In this document: positions 55,591-63,536 of the stretch, in pieces
Layout: each line of letters starts with the position of its first letter
Position numbering within the stretch: the stretch's first letter is position 1
NCBI RefSeq assembly: GCF_009707365.1
Contig: NZ_CP046122.1
Coordinates: 2,728,001 to 2,792,000, forward strand
Source of the DNA: Microlunatus sp. Gsoil 973
Lineage (GTDB): Bacteria > Actinomycetota > Actinomycetes > Propionibacteriales > Propionibacteriaceae
DNA: 64,000 bases
Direction: 5' to 3'
Program-made: the position numbers and the translations under genes
Notes under the pieces: model-generated
The model's database searches: none
Seen by the model: only the letters and a program-made list of their open reading frames with translations
Told to the model about the DNA's origin: nothing

Positions 55591-56910
55591 TCAATCCTCG
55601 ATCAGCAGCCAGGCGCCTACCTCGTCGCCGGCCGCGATGAAGTCGGTCTGCTCATCGAGCAGCAGCAATGCGTTGGCGCCGGCCAGGCCGCCGAGCAGGT
55701 GCGATCCGTGACCGCTGGCCAGATCAGCCACCAGGCTGCCGTCCTCTGCCTCGCTGACCACTCCGCGGGCGAACTGTAGTTTGCCCGGAGCGGAGCTGAT
55801 CGCCCGCGCGGCCGAGCACTGCACCGTCCGCCGGACCCAGGAATCCAGGCCGGCGAGTTTGCGCAGCACAGGGCGTACGAACGCCTCGAAGGAGACGAAG
55901 GCACTGACCGGATTGCCCGGCATCATGATGATCGGCGTGTTGTCCTCGCCGATCAGCCCGAAGCCCTGCGGCTTGCCCGGCTGCATCGCGACCTGGGTGA
56001 AATCGGTCGCGCCCAGCTCGGGCAACACCTGCTTGACGATGTCGTAATCGCCCTGGCTCACCCCTCCGGTGGTCAGGATCAGGTCGGCACGGACCAGTTG
56101 ATCACTGATCACCTGCTTCAGCCGCTCCGGATCGTCGGGCACCAGCCCGACCCGGAACACCTGCGCTCCGGCAGCCTTCGCCGCGGCGGCCAACATGTAG
56201 GAGTTGGCGTCGTAAATGTTCTGTTCGCCTGGAAGCACGAAGCCCGGTTCGGTCAGCTCGTCGCCGGTGGAGATCACCACCACCCGGGGCCGGGGACGGA
56301 CCATCACCTTGTCGATGCCGATCCCGGCCAGCAGCCCGATCGCCCGGGAGGCCAACCGCTCTCCTTCCCGCAACACGACCTCGCCCTCGGTGATGTCCTC
56401 GCCGACCCGACGGACGTTGTTCCCCGGCTCGCATGCCTCGTTGATCCGTACGTCCTGTTCGCCGCGATCGGTCGCCTCATAGGGGACGACCGAGTCGGCC
56501 CCCTCGGGCAGCATCGCGCCGGTCATGATCTTCATCGCCGTGCCCGGAGACAGACGGTGCGGAGCCGGGGCGCCGGCCGGAACCTCGCCGACCACCGGCA
56601 GGCTGATCGGCGTGTTGGTCGAGGCGTGATGCACGTCCTGGGCGCGAACGGCGTACCCGTCCATGGAGGAGTTGTCGAAGCGCGGCAGGTTGATCGGCGA
56701 CTCGACGTCCTCGCACAACGTCAGCCCGACGGCGTCCAGGATCTGCTGACCGAAGGGCGGCAGCGGGTCGACACAGCTCAGCAGGTAGTCCCGGTGATCT
56801 GTCATCGAACGCATCCCGTTCGGGCCGGGCACCGGGGGCTCCGGCAGCCGGAACTCCTCCTGCGCGACGACGGGTTCATCCTTGGTGCGCTTGCGGCCGA
56901 ACAAAGGCAT
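55591..56910 (-). CDS. glp: Gephyrin-like molybdotransferase Glp (MoeA paralogue)
   Basis: 439-aa MoeA-family protein. The N-terminal MPLFGRKRTKDEPVV is basic and lacks conservation with enzymatic MoeA; then DYLLSCVDPLPPFGQQILDAVGLTLCEDVESPINLPRFDNSSMDGYAVRAQDV (MoeA domain 1), GTAMKIMTGAMLPEGADSVVPYE, VVVISTGDELTEPG, ILTTGGVSQGDYDIVKQVL (catalytic-type motif) and MMPGNPVSAFVSFEAFVRPVL. In Corynebacterium a Glp like this binds FtsZ and the receptor GlpR; the presence of sepX/GlpR in the same operon supports that role here. It could also be the only MoeA. Confidence 0.88.
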   Translation of the reverse strand: MPLFGRKRTKDEPVVAQEEFRLPEPPVPGPNGMRSMTDHRDYLLSCVDPLPPFGQQILDAVGLTLCEDVESPINLPRFDNSSMDGYAVRAQDVHHASTNTPISLPVVGEVPAGAPAPHRLSPGTAMKIMTGAMLPEGADSVVPYEATDRGEQDVRINEACEPGNNVRRVGEDITEGEVVLREGERLASRAIGLLAGIGIDKVMVRPRPRVVVISTGDELTEPGFVLPGEQNIYDANSYMLAAAAKAAGAQVFRVGLVPDDPERLKQVISDQLVRADLILTTGGVSQGDYDIVKQVLPELGATDFTQVAMQPGKPQGFGLIGEDNTPIIMMPGNPVSAFVSFEAFVRPVLRKLAGLDSWVRRTVQCSAARAISSAPGKLQFARGVVSEAEDGSLVADLASGHGSHLLGGLAGANALLLLDEQTDFIAAGDEVGAWLLIED

Positions 56911-57159
56911 GGCCCAAACCCTAGTCTGGCCGGGCCGCCAGGCCGTACAGCGCACGCGGACGACGACTGCCGCGGTTATCGTCGCACCGCCCCAGCCGGT
57001 CGCTTATACGTTCGCGCACCCGTCGTTCGTTCCCGCAGCAGCAACTCGACGGCGCACCGGTTGCAGGGGGTGCGCGGCCGACCACCCGGTGCGGGATCGA
57101 GTAAGTGGTGCGGGCGATTTCCGCACTGGGAGACCGGTTCTTCTCGATACGTTGGGGGC

Positions 57160-58122
57160 ATGGCCAGTTCGACACCGGCGATCGAGCTGGAGATCGGGCC
57201 GTACGGCGTCCGGATCTCCAACCCCGACCGGGTCTACTTCCCCGCCCGCGGCGAGACGAAGCTTGACCTCGCCAACTATTACCTCAGCGTCGGCGACGGG
57301 ATCGTCCGCGCGCTCCGTGAACGACCCTGCATGTTGCACCGGTTCCCGACCGGCGTCTCCGGCGAGAAGGTGCATCAGAAGCGGTTGCCGCACGGTGCCC
57401 CTCCGTGGATGGAGACCGTCCGGGTCGAGTTCCCGCGCTACAACCGGCATGCCTATGAGTTGTGCGTGACCCACATCGCCCAGGTGATCTGGTGCGTCCA
57501 GATGTCGACGGTGGAGTTCCATCCCTGGAACAGCCGGCGGGCCGACACCGAGAAGCCCGACGAGTGGCGGATCGACCTGGACCCGGGCGAGGAATGTGAC
57601 TTCGCCACGGTCCGCCGGGTCGCCCACGTCGCCCATGAGGTGCTGGACGAGCTGGGGGCCGTCGGCTGGCCGAAGACCTCGGGGGGCTCCGGAATGCACA
57701 TCTATGTCCGGATCCCGCCCGACCACGGCTTCTCGGAGGTACGGCGCGCCGCGCTGGCCTTCGCCCGCGAGGTCGAGCGCCGGATCCCCCAGGACGCGAC
57801 GACGGTCTGGTGGCGCAAGGATCGGGATCCTCGCAAGCTCTTCGTCGACTACAACCAGAACGCCCGCGACCACACCATCGCCGCCGCCTATTCGGTGCGC
57901 GGCAACCCCGAAGGTACGGTCTCGGCTCCGTTGCGCTGGGACGAGCTGGACGATGCGTCCCCCAAGGACTTCACGATCGCCACCATGCCTGCCCGGTTCG
58001 CGGAGCTCGGCGACCTGCACGAGGGCATCGACGAAGCCGTCTTCCCCATCGACCAGCTGCTGGAATGGGCCGACCGGGACGAGCGGGAGGGCGTCGAGAC
58101 GCCTCCCGAGCCGGAGGACTGA
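57160..58122 (+). CDS. LigD-type DNA polymerase/primase domain protein
   Basis: 320-aa stand-alone polymerase domain of bacterial NHEJ LigD (archaeo-eukaryotic primase fold). Motifs: SNPDRVYFPARGETKLDLANYYLSVGDGIVRAL, CMLHRFPTGVSGEKVHQKRLP, VEFHPWNSRRADTEKPDEWRIDLDPGEECDF (catalytic Asp pair in DLD), WPKTSGGSGMHIYVRI and KLFVDYNQNARDHTIAAAYSVR. ATG at 57160 with GGGGG upstream; the longer open frame is antisense to glp. No ligase or Ku gene is in the window, so partners are elsewhere. Confidence 0.92.
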   Translation: MASSTPAIELEIGPYGVRISNPDRVYFPARGETKLDLANYYLSVGDGIVRALRERPCMLHRFPTGVSGEKVHQKRLPHGAPPWMETVRVEFPRYNRHAYELCVTHIAQVIWCVQMSTVEFHPWNSRRADTEKPDEWRIDLDPGEECDFATVRRVAHVAHEVLDELGAVGWPKTSGGSGMHIYVRIPPDHGFSEVRRAALAFAREVERRIPQDATTVWWRKDRDPRKLFVDYNQNARDHTIAAAYSVRGNPEGTVSAPLRWDELDDASPKDFTIATMPARFAELGDLHEGIDEAVFPIDQLLEWADRDEREGVETPPEPED

Positions 58123-58140
58123 CGCGCACCGATCACTACC

Positions 58141-58782
58141 ATGGGCCCGGTGTTCCGGCCACCGCAATCCCCCGCTGACGTCGCCGCCATCACCGATGCC
58201 AAACGCGTGCTGCGGCGGGCGGTGCAACGACGCCGGACGGTACGGCCCGAGGACCGGCGAACCGCCGACGACGCCGCCCGGTTCGAACAGCTCAGAGCGT
58301 TCCTCGCCAACGCCGAGCTCGGGACGGTCGCCTGCTACCTGTCGGTACCCCCGGAGCCCGGCACCCTGCAGCTGATCGCCTGGCTGGCCAGCCGCGGCGT
58401 CCGGGTGCTGTTGCCGGTCTTCACCGAACCGGCGACCCCGGCGGAGCCGACCGGTGAGCCGGACTGGGCGGCGTACGCGGGCCCGGAGCACCTGCGACAG
58501 GGGCCGCGGTCACTGATCGAGCCGACGACCCCCGCCATGGGTGCCGACGCGCTGTCCGAAGCGCAGTTGATCATCCTCCCCGGATTGGCAGGGAACACCG
58601 GAGGCGACCGGCTGGGGCGGGGCGGCGGCTGGTACGACCGGGCGCTGCGGCACGCCGACGGCGCCGCGGTGACCGTCCTGCTGCTCAACGACGACGAGGT
58701 CGTCGAGGCCATCCCGACACACCGCCATGACCGCACGGTCGACGTGATCATCACTCCGACCCGCGTGCTGGATTGCGGATGA
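58141..58782 (+). CDS. 5-formyltetrahydrofolate cyclo-ligase
   Basis: 213-aa enzyme that converts 5-formyl-THF with ATP to 5,10-methenyl-THF. N-terminal AKRVLRRAVQRRRTVRPEDRRTADDAARF, ACYLSVPPEPGTLQLIAWLASRGVRVLLPVF, and the ATP/metal motif LPGLAGNTGGDRLGRGGGWYDRAL. Lies 18 nt after the LigD-type gene and opposite glp; in many actinobacteria this gene neighbours glp. Confidence 0.94.
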   Translation: MGPVFRPPQSPADVAAITDAKRVLRRAVQRRRTVRPEDRRTADDAARFEQLRAFLANAELGTVACYLSVPPEPGTLQLIAWLASRGVRVLLPVFTEPATPAEPTGEPDWAAYAGPEHLRQGPRSLIEPTTPAMGADALSEAQLIILPGLAGNTGGDRLGRGGGWYDRALRHADGAAVTVLLLNDDEVVEAIPTHRHDRTVDVIITPTRVLDCG

Positions 58783-58817
58783 GCTGAGGTAGGTTCCCGG
58801 ATGCGGAGGGAGCTCAC

Positions 58818-60038
58818 GTGCTGAAGAAGATTTTCTGGCCGGTGCTCGCTCCAGCATTTCTCTACGCCTGCGGCAACGGCGCACTGACACCCGTGATCGT
58901 GCTCGCCGCTCTGTCGCTCGGTGCCCACCAGGCCGTCGCCGGTGCCGTTGTCACCGCCGCAGCGGTGGCCGCTGCCGCTTCGGCGATCCCGGCCGGCTAC
59001 GTGATCAACGCCTTCGGTGAGCGGCGAAGCATGATCGGAGCGACCGCGCTCGCCGCCGCGCTGACCGCCGCCGGCGTGTTCGCCCTGATCACCCATAACG
59101 GCGCATCGCTGGCGATCTTCATGATCGCCGTCGTCCTCGTCGGTTCGGTCGAGGTCGTCTGGAGCCTTGCCCGTCAGGCGCTGATCGCCGAGACCGTCGA
59201 GCGGGAGTCGATGGCTCTGGCGATGACCAGCCTCGGCGGCGCCGCACGGGCCGGCCAGTTGGTCGGCCCGTTGATCGGCTCGGTGCTGCTGCTCCGGCTG
59301 CCGCTGTACTCGGTTTTCATCATGCACATCGTGCTGGCGCTGGCCGCGACGGTGTTCATCGCGTTCGGCCCGGCGGACCCGCCGCGACGTCACCGCGCGG
59401 CTTCGGGCGGAGAAGGCCGCAGACTCCAGGTGCGCTGGGATGCGGTGTTCCTGGCCGGCTTCGCGATCATGACCCTGTCGATGGCCCGACAGGGCAAGAA
59501 CGTGATCATCCCGTTGTGGGGTGATCATCTGCACCTGACTGCGAGTTCGATCTCGTTGATGGTCGCCCTCGGCTCCGCGGTCGAGTTGATGTTGATCTAT
59601 CCCGGCGGTCGGCTGAAGGACAGCCTCGGCCGGGTGAGCACCTTCGTCGCGTGCGTGACGTTGCTCGGCATCGGGTTCGCGATCCTGCCGATCGGCGGCA
59701 CGATCGCCTTCTTCATCGTCGGTGTCGCGGTGGCCAGTGTCGGCAACGGGCTCGGTGCCGGGATCAACATGACCTTCGGCGCCGATCTGAGCCCTTCGGT
59801 CGGCCGGGCGAAGTTCCTGGGCTACTGGAACGCGATCGGCCAGGTCGGTTCGCTGATCGGCCCGGGCCTGATCAGTGTGTTGATCGCGGCGGCGAGCCTG
59901 CCGCTCGCGGTGCTGGTGTTGGCCTGTGCCCCGTTACTCGGCGGAATCTGGATGGCGTCCTTCCGACGACGCATCGGATTGCCCGGGCGGCAACGAGTCC
60001 GGATGCCACCGCGACCTGCCACGGACGACTCCGCCTAG
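58818..60038 (+). CDS. Major facilitator superfamily transporter
   Basis: 406-aa, about 12 hydrophobic helices. MFS loop 2-3 pattern GYVINAFGERRSMIGATAL; helices LTAAGVFALITHNGASLAIFMIA, FAIMTLSMARQGKNVIIPLWG, IGQVGSLIGPGLISVLIAAAS. Second-half loop YPGGRLKDSLGRVSTF matches the A-motif repeat. GTG start at 58818. The substrate is not predictable; drug-efflux or sugar exporter homologues share this layout. Confidence 0.92.
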   Translation: MLKKIFWPVLAPAFLYACGNGALTPVIVLAALSLGAHQAVAGAVVTAAAVAAAASAIPAGYVINAFGERRSMIGATALAAALTAAGVFALITHNGASLAIFMIAVVLVGSVEVVWSLARQALIAETVERESMALAMTSLGGAARAGQLVGPLIGSVLLLRLPLYSVFIMHIVLALAATVFIAFGPADPPRRHRAASGGEGRRLQVRWDAVFLAGFAIMTLSMARQGKNVIIPLWGDHLHLTASSISLMVALGSAVELMLIYPGGRLKDSLGRVSTFVACVTLLGIGFAILPIGGTIAFFIVGVAVASVGNGLGAGINMTFGADLSPSVGRAKFLGYWNAIGQVGSLIGPGLISVLIAAASLPLAVLVLACAPLLGGIWMASFRRRIGLPGRQRVRMPPRPATDDSA

Positions 60039-60137
60039 CCGTCCTGATCGGTCTCCGGGCCGCAACGAGCGTGGAGCCGACCGGAAGGTCCGAAACGTTC
60101 TATCGCACCACCGGCCGGTCAGCCGACGATGGGGCCC

Positions 60138-60545
60138 ATGGAGACAGAATCCCGACATGTCAGCGTGTTCATCGAGCGGTCGGCCGACGACGTCTATCGC
60201 TATGCCTCCGACCCAGCGCATCTGCCGGACTGGGCGGCGGGTCTGGCAACCGGAGTGTCGACCGAGGAGGGGCGGCTGTTCGCCGACTCGCCGATGGGCA
60301 GGATCGAAATAGCGTTCGCCCCGCCCAATCGGTTCGGGGTGCTCGACCACGAGCTGACCACGCCCGACGGGACGAGGACCTACAACCCGATGCGGGTGCT
60401 GCCCGCCGGGGACGGTTGCGAAGTCGTCTTCAGCATCCGCCGGCGCGGCAGGGCCGACCCCGACTTCCAACAGGACGCACAGACCGTCCTGGCCGATCTG
60501 CAGCGGCTGGCTCGAAACCTGGATCGCGGTGGTTCGCGGCGCTGA
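60138..60545 (+). CDS. SRPBCC family (START-like) protein
   Basis: About 135-aa polyketide-cyclase/START-fold protein. ESRHVSVFIERSADDVYRYASDPAHLPDWAAGL is the typical Bet v1 start, followed by PPNRFGVLDHELTTPDGTRTYNPMRVLPAGDGCEVVFSI and a C-terminal helix TVLADLQRLARNL. ATG at 60138 is favoured over 60129 because conservation begins there. Likely ligand binding or a stress-related hydrophobic carrier; no enzymatic motif. Confidence 0.87.
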   Translation: METESRHVSVFIERSADDVYRYASDPAHLPDWAAGLATGVSTEEGRLFADSPMGRIEIAFAPPNRFGVLDHELTTPDGTRTYNPMRVLPAGDGCEVVFSIRRRGRADPDFQQDAQTVLADLQRLARNLDRGGSRR

Positions 60546-60634
60546 TCGCCGCTGACGATCCGGCCGTGGCCAAACCGTCGAGTCGACCGCCAGTTCGACG
60601 TCGACATCGGCTTCGCCGGCACGACGGACGGCAA

Positions 60635-60688
60635 GTGACCCGGACCGGTCGGGTGACCCGGAACGGTCAGGTGACCCGGAACGGTCAG
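60635..60688. repeat. Three tandem 18-bp units at the 3' end of the ECF42 sigma gene
   Basis: GTGACCCGGACCGGTCGG, then two copies of GTGACCCGGAACGGTCAG. The last unit covers the sigma-factor stop codon, so the repeat lies in its 3' end and downstream region. Confidence 0.75.
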
Positions 60689-61962
60689 GGCAGATCGGCG
60701 AGCTTGCGTTCCAGCACGCCCCTTTCCCGGAGGTTGTGGGTCAGCCGGATCGCCAGCTCGAGCTCCTGGCGAGCCTCGGCCGTGCGACCGAGCTTGATCA
60801 ACAACTCGCCGCGGACGCTCGGCAGCAGCTGCGAGCCGCGGAGCACATCCCTGGCCACAAGATCATCGACGATCGGCAGTGCCGCCGCCGGACCGTGTGC
60901 CATGGACACCGCCACGGCACGGTTCAGCTCGACGATCGGTGACGGTGCGATGCGGCCGAGTGCCTCGTAGAGCACCACAATCCGATCCCAGTCGGTGTCG
61001 TCGACCGACACAGCCACCGCGTGACAGGCGGCGATCGCGGCTTGAAGTCCGTACGGCCCCAGACCCTTGCGGAAGGAGCTTTCCTTGGCCAGGGCCGCGG
61101 TTCCGCGGCGGATCGCCGACCGGTCCCAGCGTCGCCGGTCCTGGTCGGCGAGCAGCACCGGCTCACCGTCCGGGCCCGTCCGCGCCGGAAACCGGGCGGC
61201 GGTCAGCTCGCACAGCGCCAACAGCCCGTACGCCTCGGGTTCCTCCGGCACCAGTTGGGCGAGCGTTCTGGCCAACCTGATCGCCTCCGCGGCCAGATCG
61301 ACGCGGATCCATTCCTCACCCACCGATGCGCTGGATCCCTCGGTGAAGATCAGATAGATCACGTTGAGCACCGAGCCGATCCGACCGGCGCGGTCCTCGG
61401 CCGCCGGGACGCCGAACGGCACCCCGGCCGCGCCGAGAGTCTTCTTGGCCCGGGTGATTCTGGCCTGGATGGTCGGCACCGGAACCAGGAAAGCGCGAGC
61501 GATCTGTTCGGTGCCAAGACCCGCGACGGTTCGCAATGTCAGCGCCACCTGGGACTCCTTGGAGAGCACCGGGTGGCAGGCGATGAACAGCAGCGCCAGC
61601 CGATCATCGTCGATCCGGTCCGGATCGAACAGTTCCTCCGGCGCCGCTTCGGTCCTCTGCCCGGAGCGCGCGGCGTCGCTGGCGATGACTGCGTACTTCT
61701 CATCGCGAACGCTGCGCCGGCGAAAGGTGTCGATAGCGCGTCGTCGGCCGACCGACAGCAGCCAACCGGCCGGGGAATCGGGAATGCCGTCCCGTGGCCA
61801 GCTCACCAGGGCCTCGGCCAGCGCCTCCTGGGCGACGTCCTCGGCGAGCGCGAAGTCACCGGTGTAGCGGGTCAACGCACCGATGATCCGCGACGACTCG
61901 ACGCGCCAGACCGCCTCGACAGCCTGGCGCCCCGGGTCGGCGGCGGTGACTCGCTCAGTCAT
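60685..61962 (-). CDS. ECF42-type RNA polymerase sigma factor (DUF6596 C-terminal extension)
   Basis: 425-aa sigma factor. Region 2: RIIGALTRYTGDFALAEDVAQEALAEALVSWPRDGIPDSPAGWLLSVGRRRAIDTFRR; region 4: LTLRTVAGLGTEQIARAFLVPVPTIQARITRAKKTL. The long C-terminal part (about 220 residues, TPR-like, IRRGTAALAKESSFRKGLGPYGLQAAIAACHAVA) is typical of ECF42, where it replaces an anti-sigma factor. Encoded downstream of its standard partner, a DGPF/YCII protein (24-nt gap). Confidence 0.95.
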   Translation of the reverse strand: MTERVTAADPGRQAVEAVWRVESSRIIGALTRYTGDFALAEDVAQEALAEALVSWPRDGIPDSPAGWLLSVGRRRAIDTFRRRSVRDEKYAVIASDAARSGQRTEAAPEELFDPDRIDDDRLALLFIACHPVLSKESQVALTLRTVAGLGTEQIARAFLVPVPTIQARITRAKKTLGAAGVPFGVPAAEDRAGRIGSVLNVIYLIFTEGSSASVGEEWIRVDLAAEAIRLARTLAQLVPEEPEAYGLLALCELTAARFPARTGPDGEPVLLADQDRRRWDRSAIRRGTAALAKESSFRKGLGPYGLQAAIAACHAVAVSVDDTDWDRIVVLYEALGRIAPSPIVELNRAVAVSMAHGPAAALPIVDDLVARDVLRGSQLLPSVRGELLIKLGRTAEARQELELAIRLTHNLRERGVLERKLADLP

Positions 61963-61986
61963 GTCCGGACGGGCAGGAGGAGCCGG

Positions 61987-62406
61987 TCAGAGTTGGCCGT
62001 TCGCTTCACGCCACGCCCGCTCCTTCTGGATCCACTCGTTGTCCTGGGGGAACTCGTCGATCGAGGCCACCCGTCGAATCTCGGCCTTACTCCCAGGGCC
62101 TGTCAACGGTGCCCGCCTGGCCCACTCGACCGCCTCCTCCTGGGACGCGACATTGAGGATCCAGAATCCGGCGAACAGCTCCTTGGTCTCGCCGTACGGG
62201 CCGTCGGTCACCACCGGCGGTTGTGAGCTGTGATCAACGACCACTCCGGGTTCGTTATCGAGACCTTCCGCGGCCACCAGGACCCCCGCCTTGATCAACT
62301 GGTCGTTGTACCGACCCATCTGGTCCATGATCTCGGCGAAGTCGGCGTTCTCGAAGGCCGCCAGCGTCTCGTCGGTCGAACGCATGATCACCATGTACTT
62401 CGGCAT
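61987..62406 (-). CDS. YciI/DGPF domain protein, partner of ECF42
   Basis: About 139-aa YCII-related protein. MPKYMVIMRSTDETLAAFENADFAEIMDQMGRYNDQLIKAGVLVAAEGL leads to the signature DGPYGETKELFAGFWILNVASQEEAVEWA. ATG at 62406 has AGGA 7 nt upstream; the longer open frame is not conserved. DGPF genes are the usual targets of ECF42 sigma factors, and a matching promoter lies upstream. Biochemical role unknown. Confidence 0.93.
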   Translation of the reverse strand: MPKYMVIMRSTDETLAAFENADFAEIMDQMGRYNDQLIKAGVLVAAEGLDNEPGVVVDHSSQPPVVTDGPYGETKELFAGFWILNVASQEEAVEWARRAPLTGPGSKAEIRRVASIDEFPQDNEWIQKERAWREANGQL

Positions 62407-62460
62407 GTCGCCATCCTCAGTCGTCGGGGATTCCGCCTCTCGGAACCCTTTCACGCAGAG

Positions 62461-62488
62461 GTCGAAGGGCGGAAGGCCCGGATCGACA
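62461..62488 (-). promoter_or_regulatory. ECF42-type promoter candidate
   Basis: On the minus strand TGTCGA (62488-62483), 18 nt, CGAC (62464-62461), 55 nt before the YciI start. Fits the known ECF42 -35/-10 preference; the -10 is short, so confidence is moderate. Confidence 0.5.
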
Positions 62489-62646
62489 TCGGTGCTGGAA
62501 CTTTCTGGGCTCCACTCCGTGGCTCTCTCCCCCAGGACCGACGAGGCGACCATGGACCCGGTCGCGTACCGCCCCGCCGAACCATTCGAGGAGCCGTTAG
62601 AGCGGTATCGGCGCCGGGCGCACCGCCCGATGACCCACCCCGAACC

Positions 62647-62713
62647 TCAAAGTTTGACCGTACGGCTGCGACACGCCGATCGCCCGCGCCGCTGGGTCAA
62701 ACTTTGATCTTCG
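62647..62713. repeat. Type-2 67-bp palindromic repeat, copy 2
   Basis: TCAAAGTTTG at the left, core CTGCGACACGCCG, right arm TCAAACTTTGATCTTCG. Segment lengths and core match 46954-47020 read in reverse complement. TCAAAGTTTGACC and GGTCAAACTTTGA are near-perfect inverted ends. Confidence 0.72.
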
Positions 62714-62762
62714 AACGAACCGGCGAATGAGTACCGGCACGATCAGCGGATCGACCGGGATC

Positions 62763-63470
62763 TCAGCTGGTCCGAGCACCCGGCCGGAAGGCAGCGAACG
62801 GGTCGGTGATCTGCAGGCTCTGACGGGTGAACCGGTAGAGCGCTGCCGGACGCCCGCCGCCCTCGCCCGCAGGTGCGGTCCGACCGGTCGGTTCCAGTTG
62901 GCCCCGGCGCTTCAGCACGCGCTGCAGGTTGGTCACCGACACGTCGTAGCCGAGCACGGCCCGGTAGATGTCCCGGAGTTCGGCGAGGGTGAACTCCGTC
63001 GGCGCCAACCCGAATCCTATGTTGCTGTAGGACAGCTTGTGTTCCAGTCGTTGCATCGCCGATTCCACCAGCGACGCGTGGTCGAAGGCCATGGTCGGCA
63101 ACTTGCCCGCCCGAATCCACGCGGCGTTCTCCGGCAACTGAGGATCGGCAGTGCTCGGCACCAGCCCGAGGTAGGCCGTGGCGATGGTGCGCTGGAACGG
63201 ATCCCGGTCCGGCTCGCTGCGGGTCTCCAACTGTTCCAGATGAGCGATCTCGGACAGGGCAACCTTGGTCGCCAGATTCCGGGCAACGCAGGCGCCGATG
63301 GTCTCCCCCTCGAGCACCGGTCCGCTGGGCAGCGCCCAGGCTCCTTGGTACGGATCTCGGGGCCGCTTCCAGGCCAACACAGTCAGTTCCGGGCCCTGGA
63401 AACGCGTGATCTTGAACACAACGGCCAGCGCTTCGTGTCGAAACGTGGGCACCTCGCTCGATCTGGCCAC
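62763..63470 (-). CDS. nrtR: NrtR-type transcriptional regulator (Nudix-HTH)
   Basis: 235-aa regulator. Nudix-like N-domain FRHEALAVVFKITRFQGPELTVLAWKRPRDPYQGAWALPSGPVLEGETIGACVARNLATKV lacks the full catalytic GX5EX7REUXEEXGU pattern, as expected of an ADP-ribose-sensing NrtR. The C-terminal winged helix is FTLAELRDIYRAVLGYDVSVTNLQRVLKRRGQLEPTG. Divergent from nadA with an operator between. NrtR represses NAD synthesis genes until ADP-ribose builds up. Confidence 0.93.
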   Translation of the reverse strand: MARSSEVPTFRHEALAVVFKITRFQGPELTVLAWKRPRDPYQGAWALPSGPVLEGETIGACVARNLATKVALSEIAHLEQLETRSEPDRDPFQRTIATAYLGLVPSTADPQLPENAAWIRAGKLPTMAFDHASLVESAMQRLEHKLSYSNIGFGLAPTEFTLAELRDIYRAVLGYDVSVTNLQRVLKRRGQLEPTGRTAPAGEGGGRPAALYRFTRQSLQITDPFAAFRPGARTS

Positions 63471-63494
63471 GGCTGCATGCTAGCGTCGACAGTA

Positions 63495-63517
63495 GTTTTC
63501 GACTGATAGGCGAAAAC
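63495..63517. promoter_or_regulatory. NrtR box
   Basis: Inverted repeat GTTTTCG-9 nt-CGAAAAC, 23 bp, between the divergent nrtR and nadA starts. Size, A/T-rich arms and position are as expected for an NrtR operator. Confidence 0.75.
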
Positions 63518-63536
63518 CTGACTTCAGGAGCTACCT

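Larger units (their letters stand above)
62407..62762. other. 356-bp gap: ECF42-type promoter and type-2 repeat
   Basis: No credible gene. Contains the candidate ECF42 promoter (62461-62488) close to the YciI start and a 67-bp palindromic repeat (62647-62713) close to the nrtR stop. The remaining sequence is GC-rich. Confidence 0.6.

Noticed and set aside
56098-57159. Extension of the LigD-type gene upstream as a 674-codon frame
   Set aside because: The first 354 codons are antisense to glp and lack domain features; the conserved domain begins at the ATG at 57160.
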